Of a stretch of 64,000 nt of DNA, positions 8,410 through 16,497 are shown piece by piece. Made by a program: the position numbers and the translations under genes. The stretch is from Actinoplanes subtropicus (GTDB lineage: Bacteria; Actinomycetota; Actinomycetes; Mycobacteriales; Micromonosporaceae). The DNA lies in the NCBI RefSeq assembly GCF_000721705.1, contig NZ_JOJL01000042.1, forward strand, positions 186,001 to 250,000, written 5' to 3'. Each line of letters opens with the position of its first letter. Positions within the stretch are counted from its first letter, which is position 1. The notes beneath the pieces were generated by a model. That model was not told the DNA's origin, searched no databases, and saw nothing but the letters and a program-made list of their open reading frames with translations.

Positions 8410-9918
8410 TCAGACGCGGAAACCGCGGTGCCGACGCACCAGCTTGCGCAGCATGAAGACGGTCTGCGCGATGGTGGCCAGGTACAGCACCGGCCAGCCG
8501 AGCGACAGGATCGCCGACTGCACGCCGACGCTCTGCTGGCTCCACGCGTAGATCGCCCCGCCCATCACGGCGACCAGTACCACCAGCGGCATCACGTACG
8601 CGGAGCCCTTGCCCTTCTCGGCGTTCGCCTGGGCGGCCCAGTTGTCCTTGTCCGACTGGGCCAGGAACTGGGTCCACGCCGATACGAAGTGGCCCATCCG
8701 GATGAACATGTACAGCTCGGCGGGGACGGCCAGGGCCGCGTACAGGATGTCCGAGGCGCTGGTGTCCTTCATCGCGAGCGCGAGGCGCAGGTTGAGCAGC
8801 ATCGCCACGGCCGGCGGGATCAGCCAGATCGGGTTGAACACGAAGGCGTGGATGGACAGCGCCGCGATCAGCAGCAGCATGAAGCCGAGCCGGGACGCGA
8901 TGTTGAACGCCATCGAGATGTTCTCGTACCAGCGCAGCCGCAGGTTCGGGTGCAGCGGCTGGCCCTTGTTGTCGCCGCGCTGGCCGGGCCAGAACAGGTC
9001 GATCGCGCCGAAGTTCCACTTGACCTGCTGGCCGTGCAGGGCGCGAAGGTTGGTCATCGGGCCCACGTACGCCCGAGCGGTGGCGCTGATCTTCGTGCTG
9101 AATCCGGCGTCCTTGATCTGCAGGGACAGCTTGCTGTCCTCGACCTCGCTGTCGCGGACCCACGGCGCCTGCTGGTGGTGACGGATCATGACGGTTTCGA
9201 GGGCGCGCATGTTGAACAGGCTGCACTGGCCGCCGAGCACCGCCATGTTGCGGCCGCGCAGCAGGTTGTCCATGTTGAAGGCGGCGAACTGGGCCCGCTG
9301 GCCGGCGATCAGGAACCGGGCCATCAAACCTTTGAACCGGCTCTTGTCGATGCTGTAGATGGCGCTGAGCCCGCCGATCCGCGGGTCGTCGGTCATCTCC
9401 AGCTCGAGCCGTTCGACGGTGTCCCGGGCGAGCGTGGTGTCGCCGTCGACGCCGAGGATGTAGTCGAAGCCGCGGGACAGGAAGTAGCCGTAGTTGAGCG
9501 CGCCGACTTTCTTGTCGGGGTTCACGCCCATGTCGTGGACGTGGACGGTGGTGACGAACTCCTCGCCCTTCACGACCCGCCGGTGCGGGCCCGCGAACGT
9601 ACGGGCGATCTCGGGGGTGTCGTCGTCGGTGTTGTTGATGATGACGTGGATGACGTCCGGCAGCCGGGTCTGCGCGAGGATGCTTTTGAGCACCTCGGCG
9701 ATCGTGTCCTGCTCGTTGTAGCAGGGGATGATGCAACTGATCGTGGCGTGCCGGGGCGCGGCGGCCGTGCTCGCGGCCAGGGCGAGCTGGCCGGAGATGG
9801 TCTCGACGGCGTCCAGGTCGGCGAATTGCGGCAGTGCCAGCGGTCCGGCTTTGGTGCTGCGCGGCAGCAGGATCTGGCGGTCGGTCGCCCGGCGCAGGCC
9901 GGGGCTCGTCTCGGTCAC
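8410..9918 (-). CDS. Membrane glycosyltransferase, GT2 family
   Basis: 502 residues. A GT-A catalytic domain (SCIIPCYNEQDTI, the DGD motif in LGVDGDTT, SEVEDSK as the catalytic acid region, QQVKW in the QxxRW position) is followed by four or five membrane helices. This layout fits processive or polysaccharide-type GT2 enzymes that polymerise at the inner face of the membrane. GTG at 9918 overlaps the TGA of the upstream lipoprotein gene (GTGA), so the two are coupled. An exopolysaccharide role is likely; the polymer cannot be told. Confidence 0.85.
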   Translation of the reverse strand: MTETSPGLRRATDRQILLPRSTKAGPLALPQFADLDAVETISGQLALAASTAAAPRHATISCIIPCYNEQDTIAEVLKSILAQTRLPDVIHVIINNTDDDTPEIARTFAGPHRRVVKGEEFVTTVHVHDMGVNPDKKVGALNYGYFLSRGFDYILGVDGDTTLARDTVERLELEMTDDPRIGGLSAIYSIDKSRFKGLMARFLIAGQRAQFAAFNMDNLLRGRNMAVLGGQCSLFNMRALETVMIRHHQQAPWVRDSEVEDSKLSLQIKDAGFSTKISATARAYVGPMTNLRALHGQQVKWNFGAIDLFWPGQRGDNKGQPLHPNLRLRWYENISMAFNIASRLGFMLLLIAALSIHAFVFNPIWLIPPAVAMLLNLRLALAMKDTSASDILYAALAVPAELYMFIRMGHFVSAWTQFLAQSDKDNWAAQANAEKGKGSAYVMPLVVLVAVMGGAIYAWSQQSVGVQSAILSLGWPVLYLATIAQTVFMLRKLVRRHRGFRV

Positions 9919-10577
9919 GGAGTGGCACCATTCGTCAGCAGCGGCAGGGTCAGGGTGTCCAGAGCGGTCGAGCGGTAGTAGCTGTTCGACTTCGGGGCGG
10001 TCTCCACGAGGAGATCGAGCCGGATCGTCAGCGTGAGCTTCGTCGCTCCGGTCGTCGCTGCCGGCAGCGTCACCACGGTGTTGTACGGATACGGCGGGGT
10101 GACGTCGAACTTGCCGGTGTCGGTGCTCACGATCACCCGCTTGGTGCCGTCGTCCTGGGTCACCTGGAAGGTGCTGACGGCCACCCGGTGGGTGCTGTCG
10201 GCGTCCTCGACATGGGCGGCGACATTGATCGTCTTGAGCGATCCGGCGGTGTAGAGCTTGGCGTTGTCGGCCGTCCAATAGGTCAGCCGGACCGAGAAGT
10301 TGCCTTGGGTGAGGCGGTGAGTGACCGTTCCGGTGTCCAAGGGACCGCTGGCCCGGGTGGGCAGCACGGCCGGCTGGACGATCGCCGTCGCGGCCGGCGA
10401 AGGCGAGGCGCTCGGCGTGCTGGTGGATCCGCCGTCGAGCAGCGGCTTGCTACTGCTGGTTATCTCCTTCAGGCTGCCGCAACCGGTCAGGCCGGCGCAG
10501 AGGACTGCGGCGGCGAGACCGGCGGCGATACTCCGGTGGACGATTCTTGCGCGAGTTGGGGCTGACGTACGAGTCAA
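9915..10577 (-). CDS. Lipoprotein of unknown function, coupled to GT2 gene
   Basis: 220 residues from TTG 10577, which has AGGA eight bases upstream. A longer frame to TTG 10619 exists but lacks a ribosome site. Arg-rich n-region, hydrophobic core and LTGC lipobox, then a Ser/Thr/Pro tether and a beta-rich C-terminal domain with no motif I recognise. The overlap with the GT2 gene suggests a partner outside the membrane, perhaps in polymer export or anchoring. That role is inferred from context only. Confidence 0.7.
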   Translation of the reverse strand: MTRTSAPTRARIVHRSIAAGLAAAVLCAGLTGCGSLKEITSSSKPLLDGGSTSTPSASPSPAATAIVQPAVLPTRASGPLDTGTVTHRLTQGNFSVRLTYWTADNAKLYTAGSLKTINVAAHVEDADSTHRVAVSTFQVTQDDGTKRVIVSTDTGKFDVTPPYPYNTVVTLPAATTGATKLTLTIRLDLLVETAPKSNSYYRSTALDTLTLPLLTNGATP

Positions 10578-10673
10578 CGGCGTGTCCTGCGGTTCGGTTC
10601 GGCCAGGGGTAAGCGTCAAGGTCGGACGATCGTGCCGCGACCTGAGCGATTCCCCGGGTGACCGCCGCCACGG

Positions 10674-11867
10674 TCAGACCGATCCGAGCGCCGCCAGCAG
10701 GCAGTCGATGTCGGCCGCCGTGGTGCCCAGGCCGAAGCTGACCCGCAGCAGGCCGCCCGCGCAACCCGCGTCGCCGGCCTCGGCGGTGAGCCGCCGCACG
10801 AGCGGATGGGCGCAGAACTTGCCCGCCCGCACCCCGATGCCGTGGTCGTCGGCCAGCCGGGTGGCCACCTCCGACGGGTCGCGACCGGTCAGGGTCACCG
10901 AGACGATGCCCACCCGCTCGCTGTGCGCGCCGAAGAGCGACACCTCGGTCACGCCCGGCACCCGCCGCAAGCCCGCCCGGAGTTGCGCGAGCAGTTCCTG
11001 TTCGTGCGCGCGCAGGGCGGAACGGTCGGCTTCGGCCAACGCCGAGCACACCGCGGCGAGCGACACCGCGCCGAGCAGGTTGGGCGTGCCACCCTCGTGC
11101 CGCGCCGGGCCGGTCGCCCAGCGCACGTCGCCGATCCGATCGCCGACCGCCGCGCTCGCGCCGCCGCCGGCCAGGTAGGGCTCGGCCGCGTCGAGCCAGT
11201 CGGCGCGCCCGGCGAGCACACCCGAGCCGAACGGCGCATAGAGCTTGTGCCCGGAGAGCGCCACGTAGTCGGCGCCGATCTCGGCCACGGAGATCGGCAC
11301 GTGCGGGGCGAGTTGAGCGGCGTCGACCGCGATCCGGGCGCCGTGCCGATGGGCGACCTCGGCCAGCCGGGCGATCGGCCACACCTCGCCGGTCACGTTG
11401 CTCGCGCCGGTGACCGTCAGCAACACCGGGCCGCGCAGGTTACGCAGCGCACGGTCGGCCGCCGTCACCGCCTCGTCCGGGGAGGACGGCGCGGGCAGGC
11501 GCAGAGCGTTCGGCCAGGGCAGCAGGTTCGCGTGGTGCTCGCCGTCGAAGACGACCGTGGTGGTGCCCGGCGGCAGCGCCCGGGCCAGCAGGTTCAGCGC
11601 GTCGGTGGTGTTGCGGGTGAAGACGACCTGGTCGCCGGGATGGCAGCCGAGGAAGTCGGCGAGCACGTCGCGGGCCCGCTCGTACTCGAGGGTGGAGGTC
11701 TGCGACCGCGGGCCGGTGCCCCGGTGGACGCTGCCGTAGCTGGGCAGCAGCGCATTGACCGCGTCGGCGGCGGCGCGTACGCACGGCGCGGTCGCCGCGT
11801 AGTCGAGGTGGACGAACCCGGCGCCGATCACGGCCAGGTCATCATCGGTGTGCACGGCAACGGACAT
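10674..11867 (-). CDS. Cysteine desulfurase-like aminotransferase class V
   Basis: 397 residues, PLP fold type I, SufS/CsdA-like. Seen: HLDYAATAP at the start, RNTTDALN, EHHANLLPW, the PLP lysine in SGHKLYAP, and RAGKFCAHP, whose cysteine sits where SufS-type desulfurases carry the persulfide cysteine. The ATG at 11867 has GGAGG seven bases upstream. Its 5' leader holds a SAM-IV-type riboswitch (11937-12016), so S-adenosylmethionine probably controls it. That points to methionine/cysteine sulfur metabolism rather than Fe-S assembly; no suf genes are nearby. Confidence 0.85.
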   Translation of the reverse strand: MSVAVHTDDDLAVIGAGFVHLDYAATAPCVRAAADAVNALLPSYGSVHRGTGPRSQTSTLEYERARDVLADFLGCHPGDQVVFTRNTTDALNLLARALPPGTTTVVFDGEHHANLLPWPNALRLPAPSSPDEAVTAADRALRNLRGPVLLTVTGASNVTGEVWPIARLAEVAHRHGARIAVDAAQLAPHVPISVAEIGADYVALSGHKLYAPFGSGVLAGRADWLDAAEPYLAGGGASAAVGDRIGDVRWATGPARHEGGTPNLLGAVSLAAVCSALAEADRSALRAHEQELLAQLRAGLRRVPGVTEVSLFGAHSERVGIVSVTLTGRDPSEVATRLADDHGIGVRAGKFCAHPLVRRLTAEAGDAGCAGGLLRVSFGLGTTAADIDCLLAALGSV

Positions 11868-11936
11868 GATTGAGCCTCCGCGTGGGTCGAGGACCCGGCC
11901 GGGTCCGCGCTTGCCCGCGTCGATCGACGCCGGCCC

Positions 11937-12016
11937 GGTCCTCACCCGGGGCACCCCATCGCGAACGCAAGGGTTGCCGGTCAGCAAGCCGGGGCTGTGC
12001 GCTGACACTCATGACC
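11937..12016 (-). promoter_or_regulatory. SAM-IV-type riboswitch aptamer
   Basis: Read on the minus strand, the leader begins GGTCATGAGTGTCAGCG, continues with CGGCTTGCTGACCGGCAACC and GGGGTGCCCCGGGTGA, and closes with GGACC. This is the core I know from actinobacterial SAM-IV riboswitches. A TACCGT -10 box (12025-12030) would start transcription just before it. Downstream, a CCTC segment near 11890 can pair with the GGAGG ribosome site of the desulfurase-like gene, suggesting translational control. A covariance-model scan against Rfam SAM-IV would settle it. Confidence 0.8.
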
Positions 12017-12065
12017 TGCCCGACACGGTAGCAAATATCGCGTGCGCATGTACTCCGATCTCTGG

Positions 12066-12110
12066 CGCGATCACCGCCGGCGAGCGAAAGCCTCGCCGGC
12101 GGTGATCGCG
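12066..12110 (-). terminator. Strong hairpin terminator after CBS gene
   Basis: A perfect 19-bp inverted repeat (12066-12084 with 12092-12110) around a 7-base loop starts 5 bp past the CBS-protein stop codon. There is no U-tract, as usual in actinobacteria. It separates the CBS gene from the riboswitch-controlled gene. Confidence 0.85.
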
Positions 12111-12115
12111 ACCGA

Positions 12116-12553
12116 TCAGATGCGCTCGCCGGTGATGTAGCCCTCGAGGCTGCTGCGCTCGTGCTCCAGCTCGTCGATCCGGTGCTTGACCACGTCGCCG
12201 ATGCTGACCAGGCCGCGCAGCGCCCCGTCCTCGATCACCGGGACGTGCCGGAACCGATGTTCGGTCATCAGCCGCTCGACGTCGTCGACGGCGGCGTCCG
12301 GCGAGACCGATCGGACCTGAGCGGTGTAGATCGCGGTGACCGGCTCGCTCAGCACGACCGCGCCGCGTGCGGCGAGCGCCCGCACCACGTCGCGCTCACT
12401 GACGATCCCGTCCACCCGCGATCCGTCCGCCGACACGACCACCGCACCGATCCGGTGCTCGGCCAGGAGCGCCAGGAGCCGGGTCACGTCGGACCCGGGT
12501 GTCACGGTAACGACCTTGTTGCCCTTGACGCGGAGTATGTCGCTGATACGCAT
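12116..12553 (-). CDS. CBS-domain pair protein
   Basis: 145 residues made almost entirely of two CBS domains (about 8-60 and 75-130; GIVSERDVVRAL, FRHVPVIEDG, GLVSIGDVVK). Such stand-alone pairs bind adenine nucleotides and sense energy state; targets vary. The ATG at 12553 has GGGGAG six bases upstream. A monocistronic unit with its own terminator. Nothing in the context names a partner. Confidence 0.9.
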   Translation of the reverse strand: MRISDILRVKGNKVVTVTPGSDVTRLLALLAEHRIGAVVVSADGSRVDGIVSERDVVRALAARGAVVLSEPVTAIYTAQVRSVSPDAAVDDVERLMTEHRFRHVPVIEDGALRGLVSIGDVVKHRIDELEHERSSLEGYITGERI

Positions 12554-12701
12554 CGTTGCTCCCCATCTCGTGCCGATCCCCGGAAGCCGCCGGGCGGGCC
12601 GTCCGATGACGGGGTGGCCACGCCGCGTTGCGTGCATATGCCTTAGATGCAGTCAATCACGTCTTGTTGTCAAGAGCATCGAGATGTCAAGTCCACCCAG
12701 G

Positions 12702-12715
12702 TAGCGGACCCGCTA
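12702..12715. promoter_or_regulatory. Palindrome overlapping the SDR -10 box
   Basis: TAGCGG-AC-CCGCTA overlaps the first bases of the -10-like TAAGGT (12714-12719), six bases before the ATG at 12726. It would suit an operator that blocks a leaderless promoter. No adjacent regulator is obvious. Confidence 0.4.
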
Positions 12716-12725
12716 AGGTGCATCG

Positions 12726-13523
12726 ATGAACAGGACGGCGTTGGTCACCGGAGCTTCCTCGGGCATCGGGCGGTCCACCGCCGCCGCGCTCGCCGCCCGC
12801 GGGTATCGGGTGCTGGGCACCTGCCGCGCCCCGGCGAAGCTGACCGACCCGTTGGACGACGTCGAATACCTGGCGCTCGACCTCGCCGACGAGCGATCGA
12901 TCGAGGCGCTCGCCGATCGCCTGGCCGCCGTGGACGTGCTGGTCAACAACGCCGGCGAGAGCCATTCCGGACCGTTCGAGGAGCTGCCGCCGGACGACCT
13001 GCGCCGGCTGTTCCAGGTGAACGTCTTCGGCCCGGTGCGGCTGGCCCAGCTGGCGATCCCCGGGATGCGCGAGCGCGGCTACGGCCGGATCGTCATGGTC
13101 GGATCGATGCTCGCCTCGTTCCCGCTGTCGTACCGGTCGTCCTACGTCGCCGCGAAGGCCGCGCTCAAGGGCTTCAGCAACGCCGCCCGCCACGAGTTGT
13201 CGCCGTTCGGCGTCTGGCTGACCACGGTCGAACCCGGTTCCATCAACACCGGGATCAGCCAGCGCCGCACCAAACACATCGCGGCCGACTCGCCCCATCG
13301 CCGGGACTTCGAGACGATGCTGAGCGCTCTCGATCGCAACGAGCGCTCCGGCGTCTCCGCCGATCGCGTGGCCGCCACCATCGTCCGAGCGATCGAGACC
13401 GGCAAACCCAGGCAGCTGTACGCCGTGGGCAGCAACGCGCCGATCGTGTTCGCTCTCCGGCGAGCCCTGCCCGCCGCCCTGGTCGAGAAGGCCACCCACC
13501 GCCGCCACGACCTCCGCCGCTGA
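12726..13523 (+). CDS. Short-chain dehydrogenase/reductase
   Basis: 265 residues, classical SDR. TGASSGIG for NAD(P) binding at the N-terminus, NNAG, the catalytic Ser, and YVAAK (Tyr-x3-Lys). The substrate is not predictable. A -10-like TAAGGT ends six bases before the ATG, so the transcript is probably leaderless; an AAGGTG overlapping it could also act as a ribosome site. A MITE-like repeat starts 5 bp after the stop codon. Confidence 0.9.
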   Translation: MNRTALVTGASSGIGRSTAAALAARGYRVLGTCRAPAKLTDPLDDVEYLALDLADERSIEALADRLAAVDVLVNNAGESHSGPFEELPPDDLRRLFQVNVFGPVRLAQLAIPGMRERGYGRIVMVGSMLASFPLSYRSSYVAAKAALKGFSNAARHELSPFGVWLTTVEPGSINTGISQRRTKHIAADSPHRRDFETMLSALDRNERSGVSADRVAATIVRAIETGKPRQLYAVGSNAPIVFALRRALPAALVEKATHRRHDLRR

Positions 13524-13528
13524 GCCCG

Positions 13529-13693
13529 AGGGCCTGTCCTGCCGGTCACGCGGGGCTGCGGCGTGGCCCAGGCGGCGCCTGACGGCGTCCGCGAAACGGC
13601 CACATCCAACACCGGGATGCGACCGCTTCGCGGCCGACGCCAGCCACCACCTGGTCCTCGACTCGCTCCCCCGTGACCAGCAGGACAGGCCCT
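13529..13693. mobile_element. MITE-like element with about 22-bp terminal inverted repeats
   Basis: A 165-bp segment begins AGGGCCTGTCCTGC and ends with the exact complement GCAGGACAGGCCCT. The repeat extends inward (GGTCACG / CGTGACC) with one mismatch. It has no open frame of its own. It fills the gap between two convergent genes, and the pucR stop codon TAG (13692-13694) uses its last bases. The ends resemble those I recall for actinobacterial IS5-type elements, which is unverified. No clear target duplication is visible. Confidence 0.65.
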
Positions 13694-14675
13694 AGACCGG
13701 CGGATGGCGGCGGAGTCGCCGCAGGGCCAGCGCCAGCTGCAGCCGCAGCCGGCCGTGCGGGTCGCGGATCGGCCAGCCCAGCAGATGCTCGGCCTGGGTG
13801 ATCCGGTCCTGAAAGCTCGAGTGGTGCAGGCGCAGCGCGGTCGCCGCCGCGCGCAGGCTGCTCGCCTCCGCGAAGGCGTGCAGCGTGGACAGCACCCAGG
13901 GCCCGGCCGCCGCGGCGTGCTCGAGCGCGCGCAGGTCGGGCATCTCCGCCGACTCGGGCAGGTCGGCGAGCAGCGCCAGCCCGCCCAGATCCTCGTGGCG
14001 CACGACCTGCGGCCCCGGGTCCTCGGCCGTGCCGTCCGCGGCGAACCGCAGCGCCACCCGCGCGGCGGCATAGGAGGCCGGCAGGTCGAGCGGCCCGACC
14101 GCGGGACCGACCCCGGCGCGGCCGGCGGTCTCGGGGGTGGTCTCGGCCGGGAGCACCCGCGGGCCGGACGGCAGGGCGACGGCGCGGAAACGATCGGATT
14201 CGCTCAGCCGCATCGACGTGGCCGCCTGGCGACGTACCTCCGCGGGAGCCGACGCGTCGACGATCAGCTCGGCCAGCGCCGGGTCCGCGGCGGGCGCACG
14301 GCCGCGCGTGCGGTCGAGGACCGCGCGGGCCGCGCCCGCGGCGCGCTCCAGAATCATCGCCTCGACCGGGCCGGGCTCGCCGATCCGCTCCAGCCAGAGG
14401 GTGGCCGAGGCGTCCGGGACCACCGGGGTGCGCATCCAGCGCTCGTCCGCGGCCGACGGGTCGGGCGCCGCGTGACCGGCCGGGTCGACGCGGACGTGGA
14501 CGCGGCGCGATCGGTCGTCGAGGCGCGCGGGGCAACCGGCGAGCACGGCCGCCCCGCGTACGATCGCTTGCAGTCCGGCCTTGTTCTCCACGAGGCCGTC
14601 GAAGTAGGCGATCACCCGCAGCGCGGCCCCGGCGTCCGCGTCGAGCGCCGCCAGCCGCACCGCGAGATCTTTCAC
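13692..14675 (-). CDS. PucR/CdaR-family transcriptional regulator
   Basis: 327 residues from GTG 14675 (GGGGG upstream). The C-terminus carries the PucR-type helix-turn-helix (LRAAATALRLHHSSFQDRIT, LGWPI, RLRLQLALALRRL). The N-terminal part is a divergent sensor region with no recognisable ligand motif. It starts 14 bp after the esterase gene on the same strand, so both are probably on one transcript and the regulator may control that esterase. The stop codon lies at the edge of the MITE-like element, so the natural C-terminus may have been altered slightly by insertion. Confidence 0.8.
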   Translation of the reverse strand: MKDLAVRLAALDADAGAALRVIAYFDGLVENKAGLQAIVRGAAVLAGCPARLDDRSRRVHVRVDPAGHAAPDPSAADERWMRTPVVPDASATLWLERIGEPGPVEAMILERAAGAARAVLDRTRGRAPAADPALAELIVDASAPAEVRRQAATSMRLSESDRFRAVALPSGPRVLPAETTPETAGRAGVGPAVGPLDLPASYAAARVALRFAADGTAEDPGPQVVRHEDLGGLALLADLPESAEMPDLRALEHAAAAGPWVLSTLHAFAEASSLRAAATALRLHHSSFQDRITQAEHLLGWPIRDPHGRLRLQLALALRRLRRHPPV

Positions 14676-14689
14676 GTCGCCCCCGGGAA

Positions 14690-15664
14690 TCAGCCGTTGA
14701 ACAGGCGGTTGAGCCAGCGTACCCGGGCCTCGCGGGCGTCGTGGCTCAGCTGCGCGGTCGGCGCCAGGCCGTCGAACCCGTGGAATCCGCCCGGCCAGAC
14801 GTGCAGTTCCGCGCGGCCGCCGGCCTGCCAGATGCGGCTCGCGTAGGCCACGTCCTCGTCGCGGAACGTCTCGGCCGAGCCGACGTCGATGAAGGCCGGC
14901 GGCAGGCCACCGAGGTCGGTCGCGCGGGCCGGTGCGGCGTAGGGCGAGACGTCCGGGCCGCCGCGGGCGTCGCCGAGCAGCGCGGTCCAGCCGAACTCGT
15001 TCGCGTTGCGGTCCCAGACGCCCAGTCCGGCCATCTGCCGGGCGGACGGGGTGTCGTTGCGATCGTCCAGCATCGGGTAGATCAGCATCTGCCCGAGCAG
15101 CTCCGGTCCGTTCTGATCGCGAGCGCGCAGGGCGAGCGCGGCCGTCAGCCCGCCACCCGCGCTGCCCCCGGCCACGATCATCCGTGATCGATCGAACCCG
15201 AGCTCGTCGGCGTGCTCGGCGGTCCAGAGCAGCCCGGCGTAGCAGTCGTCGATCGGTCCCGGATGCGGCGTCTCCGGCGCGAGGCGGTATTCGACCGAGA
15301 CGACGACCAGATCGAACTGTTCCGCCCAGTCGAGCATCTCGACCACCCCGAGCCGGCGGTCGCCGAGCACCATGCCGCCGCCGTGCGTGTGGTAGACACA
15401 GCCGAGCGTGCCGGTCGGCGCCGCCGGCGTGCAGATGAGCAGGGTGATGTCGGGGTCGTCGCCGAGGCCCGGCACGGTCCGCTCCTCGACCCGGAAGGTT
15501 CCGCCCCGGCTCAGCTCCTCCTCGGTCGGCACGGCCAGCGCCGAGCCGGACCGCATGGCGGTCAGCAGGTCGCCGTCGAGCGAGGGCGGGATCAGATCGG
15601 CGAGGGCGGTGAGCGCCGCCCCGAGCTCGGGGTCGAACGGCGGCGGGGGCAGGGTGGTCGTCAC
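14690..15664 (-). CDS. Alpha/beta hydrolase (HSL-type esterase)
   Basis: 324 residues, cytoplasmic. Hormone-sensitive-lipase family signs: oxyanion HTHGGG, nucleophile GGSAGGG, the acid in DVGSAETF and the histidine in GGFHGFD. GTG at 15664 follows GGAGG. Such enzymes hydrolyse short acyl esters. A palindrome GTGAC-CGCT-GTCAC lies 24 bp upstream (15688-15701) and may be the operator of the adjacent regulator. Confidence 0.88.
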   Translation of the reverse strand: MTTTLPPPPFDPELGAALTALADLIPPSLDGDLLTAMRSGSALAVPTEEELSRGGTFRVEERTVPGLGDDPDITLLICTPAAPTGTLGCVYHTHGGGMVLGDRRLGVVEMLDWAEQFDLVVVSVEYRLAPETPHPGPIDDCYAGLLWTAEHADELGFDRSRMIVAGGSAGGGLTAALALRARDQNGPELLGQMLIYPMLDDRNDTPSARQMAGLGVWDRNANEFGWTALLGDARGGPDVSPYAAPARATDLGGLPPAFIDVGSAETFRDEDVAYASRIWQAGGRAELHVWPGGFHGFDGLAPTAQLSHDAREARVRWLNRLFNG

Positions 15665-15687
15665 GGGGGCCTCCAGGTGATCGCGAT

Positions 15688-15701
15688 GTGACCGCTGTCA
15701 C
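15688..15701. promoter_or_regulatory. Palindrome upstream of esterase gene
   Basis: GTGAC-CGCT-GTCAC, perfect 5-bp arms, lies just upstream of the esterase/pucR transcription unit. A plausible regulator site; the protein is unknown. Confidence 0.4.
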
Positions 15702-15772
15702 CAGCATGTAACCGGCCGTTGACCGCGGCCGAGCGCCATCCGGCGGAATCTCCCCGCCAGATGGCGGGCGGA

Positions 15773-16360
15773 TCAGCCGACGCCCGCGAAGAGCACCGCC
15801 GCGGACGCCTCCCACTGCGCGATCAGATCGATCTCGCCCGGGTTGCGCAGCCACTGGATCTGCAGACCGTCCATCACCGCGACGATCCGCACGGCGAGGG
15901 CCTCCGGCTCGGGGGTGCGCTCCTTGAGCACCGCCGTGAGCGCTTCGAGCGTGCGCCGCTGCCGCGCCTCGAAGTAGTCGTGCGCGGGGTGATCGGGGGT
16001 GAGCGATTCCGCCTCGAGTACGGCGAACAGCCGTACGATCTCGGGTTGTCCGGCATTGCGCCGGACCAGTGCCGAGCAGATCTCGCGGGGCGACACCGTC
16101 GCCGCGCCGGCGATCTCGGCGAGCAGCGCGCGGGTGTCCTGTTCGTCGCGGTGGTCGAGCACGGCGAGCAGCAGCCCGTCCTTCGACCCGACGTGGTGCA
16201 GCAGGCCGGGCACGGTCAGCCCGCAGCCGTCCGCGACGTCCTGCATCGACAGGCCCCAGAACCCGCGCTCGGCGATCAGCCGGGTGGTCACGTCGACGAT
16301 CTGCCGGCGTCGCTCGGCGGCGGGCAGGCGTGGACGCGACCGGCGGTAGGGCTGGATCAC
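15773..16360 (-). CDS. TetR-family regulator, divergent from GH3 gene
   Basis: 195 residues. N-terminal TetR helix-turn-helix (RRRQIVDVTTRLIAERGF, LHHVGSKDGLLLAVL) and an all-helical ligand domain. The ATG at 16360 has GGAAGGAG upstream. Divergent from the GH3 beta-glucosidase with a palindromic site between them, so it probably represses that gene and itself. Inducer unknown. Confidence 0.88.
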   Translation of the reverse strand: MIQPYRRSRPRLPAAERRRQIVDVTTRLIAERGFWGLSMQDVADGCGLTVPGLLHHVGSKDGLLLAVLDHRDEQDTRALLAEIAGAATVSPREICSALVRRNAGQPEIVRLFAVLEAESLTPDHPAHDYFEARQRRTLEALTAVLKERTPEPEALAVRIVAVMDGLQIQWLRNPGEIDLIAQWEASAAVLFAGVG

Positions 16361-16428
16361 GGTCGATGCTCCTTCCCGGCGGATCGCGTCTTGCCCGGGG
16401 ACCCGGGCCAGCCTATGTTGCAGAAGCT

Positions 16429-16445
16429 AGCACCTACTAGGTACT
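16429..16445. promoter_or_regulatory. TetR operator candidate before GH3 gene
   Basis: AGCACCTA-C-TAGGTACT has seven of eight matching positions per arm, followed by the overlapping palindrome TACTCAGTA (16442-16450). It lies between the divergent TetR and GH3 genes, the expected position of the repressor site. Confidence 0.6.
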
Positions 16446-16497
16446 CAGTAAGGCGCCGGGGCGAGCGCCGGTCCGTCCGCTGAAAGGGAAGCCGGAC

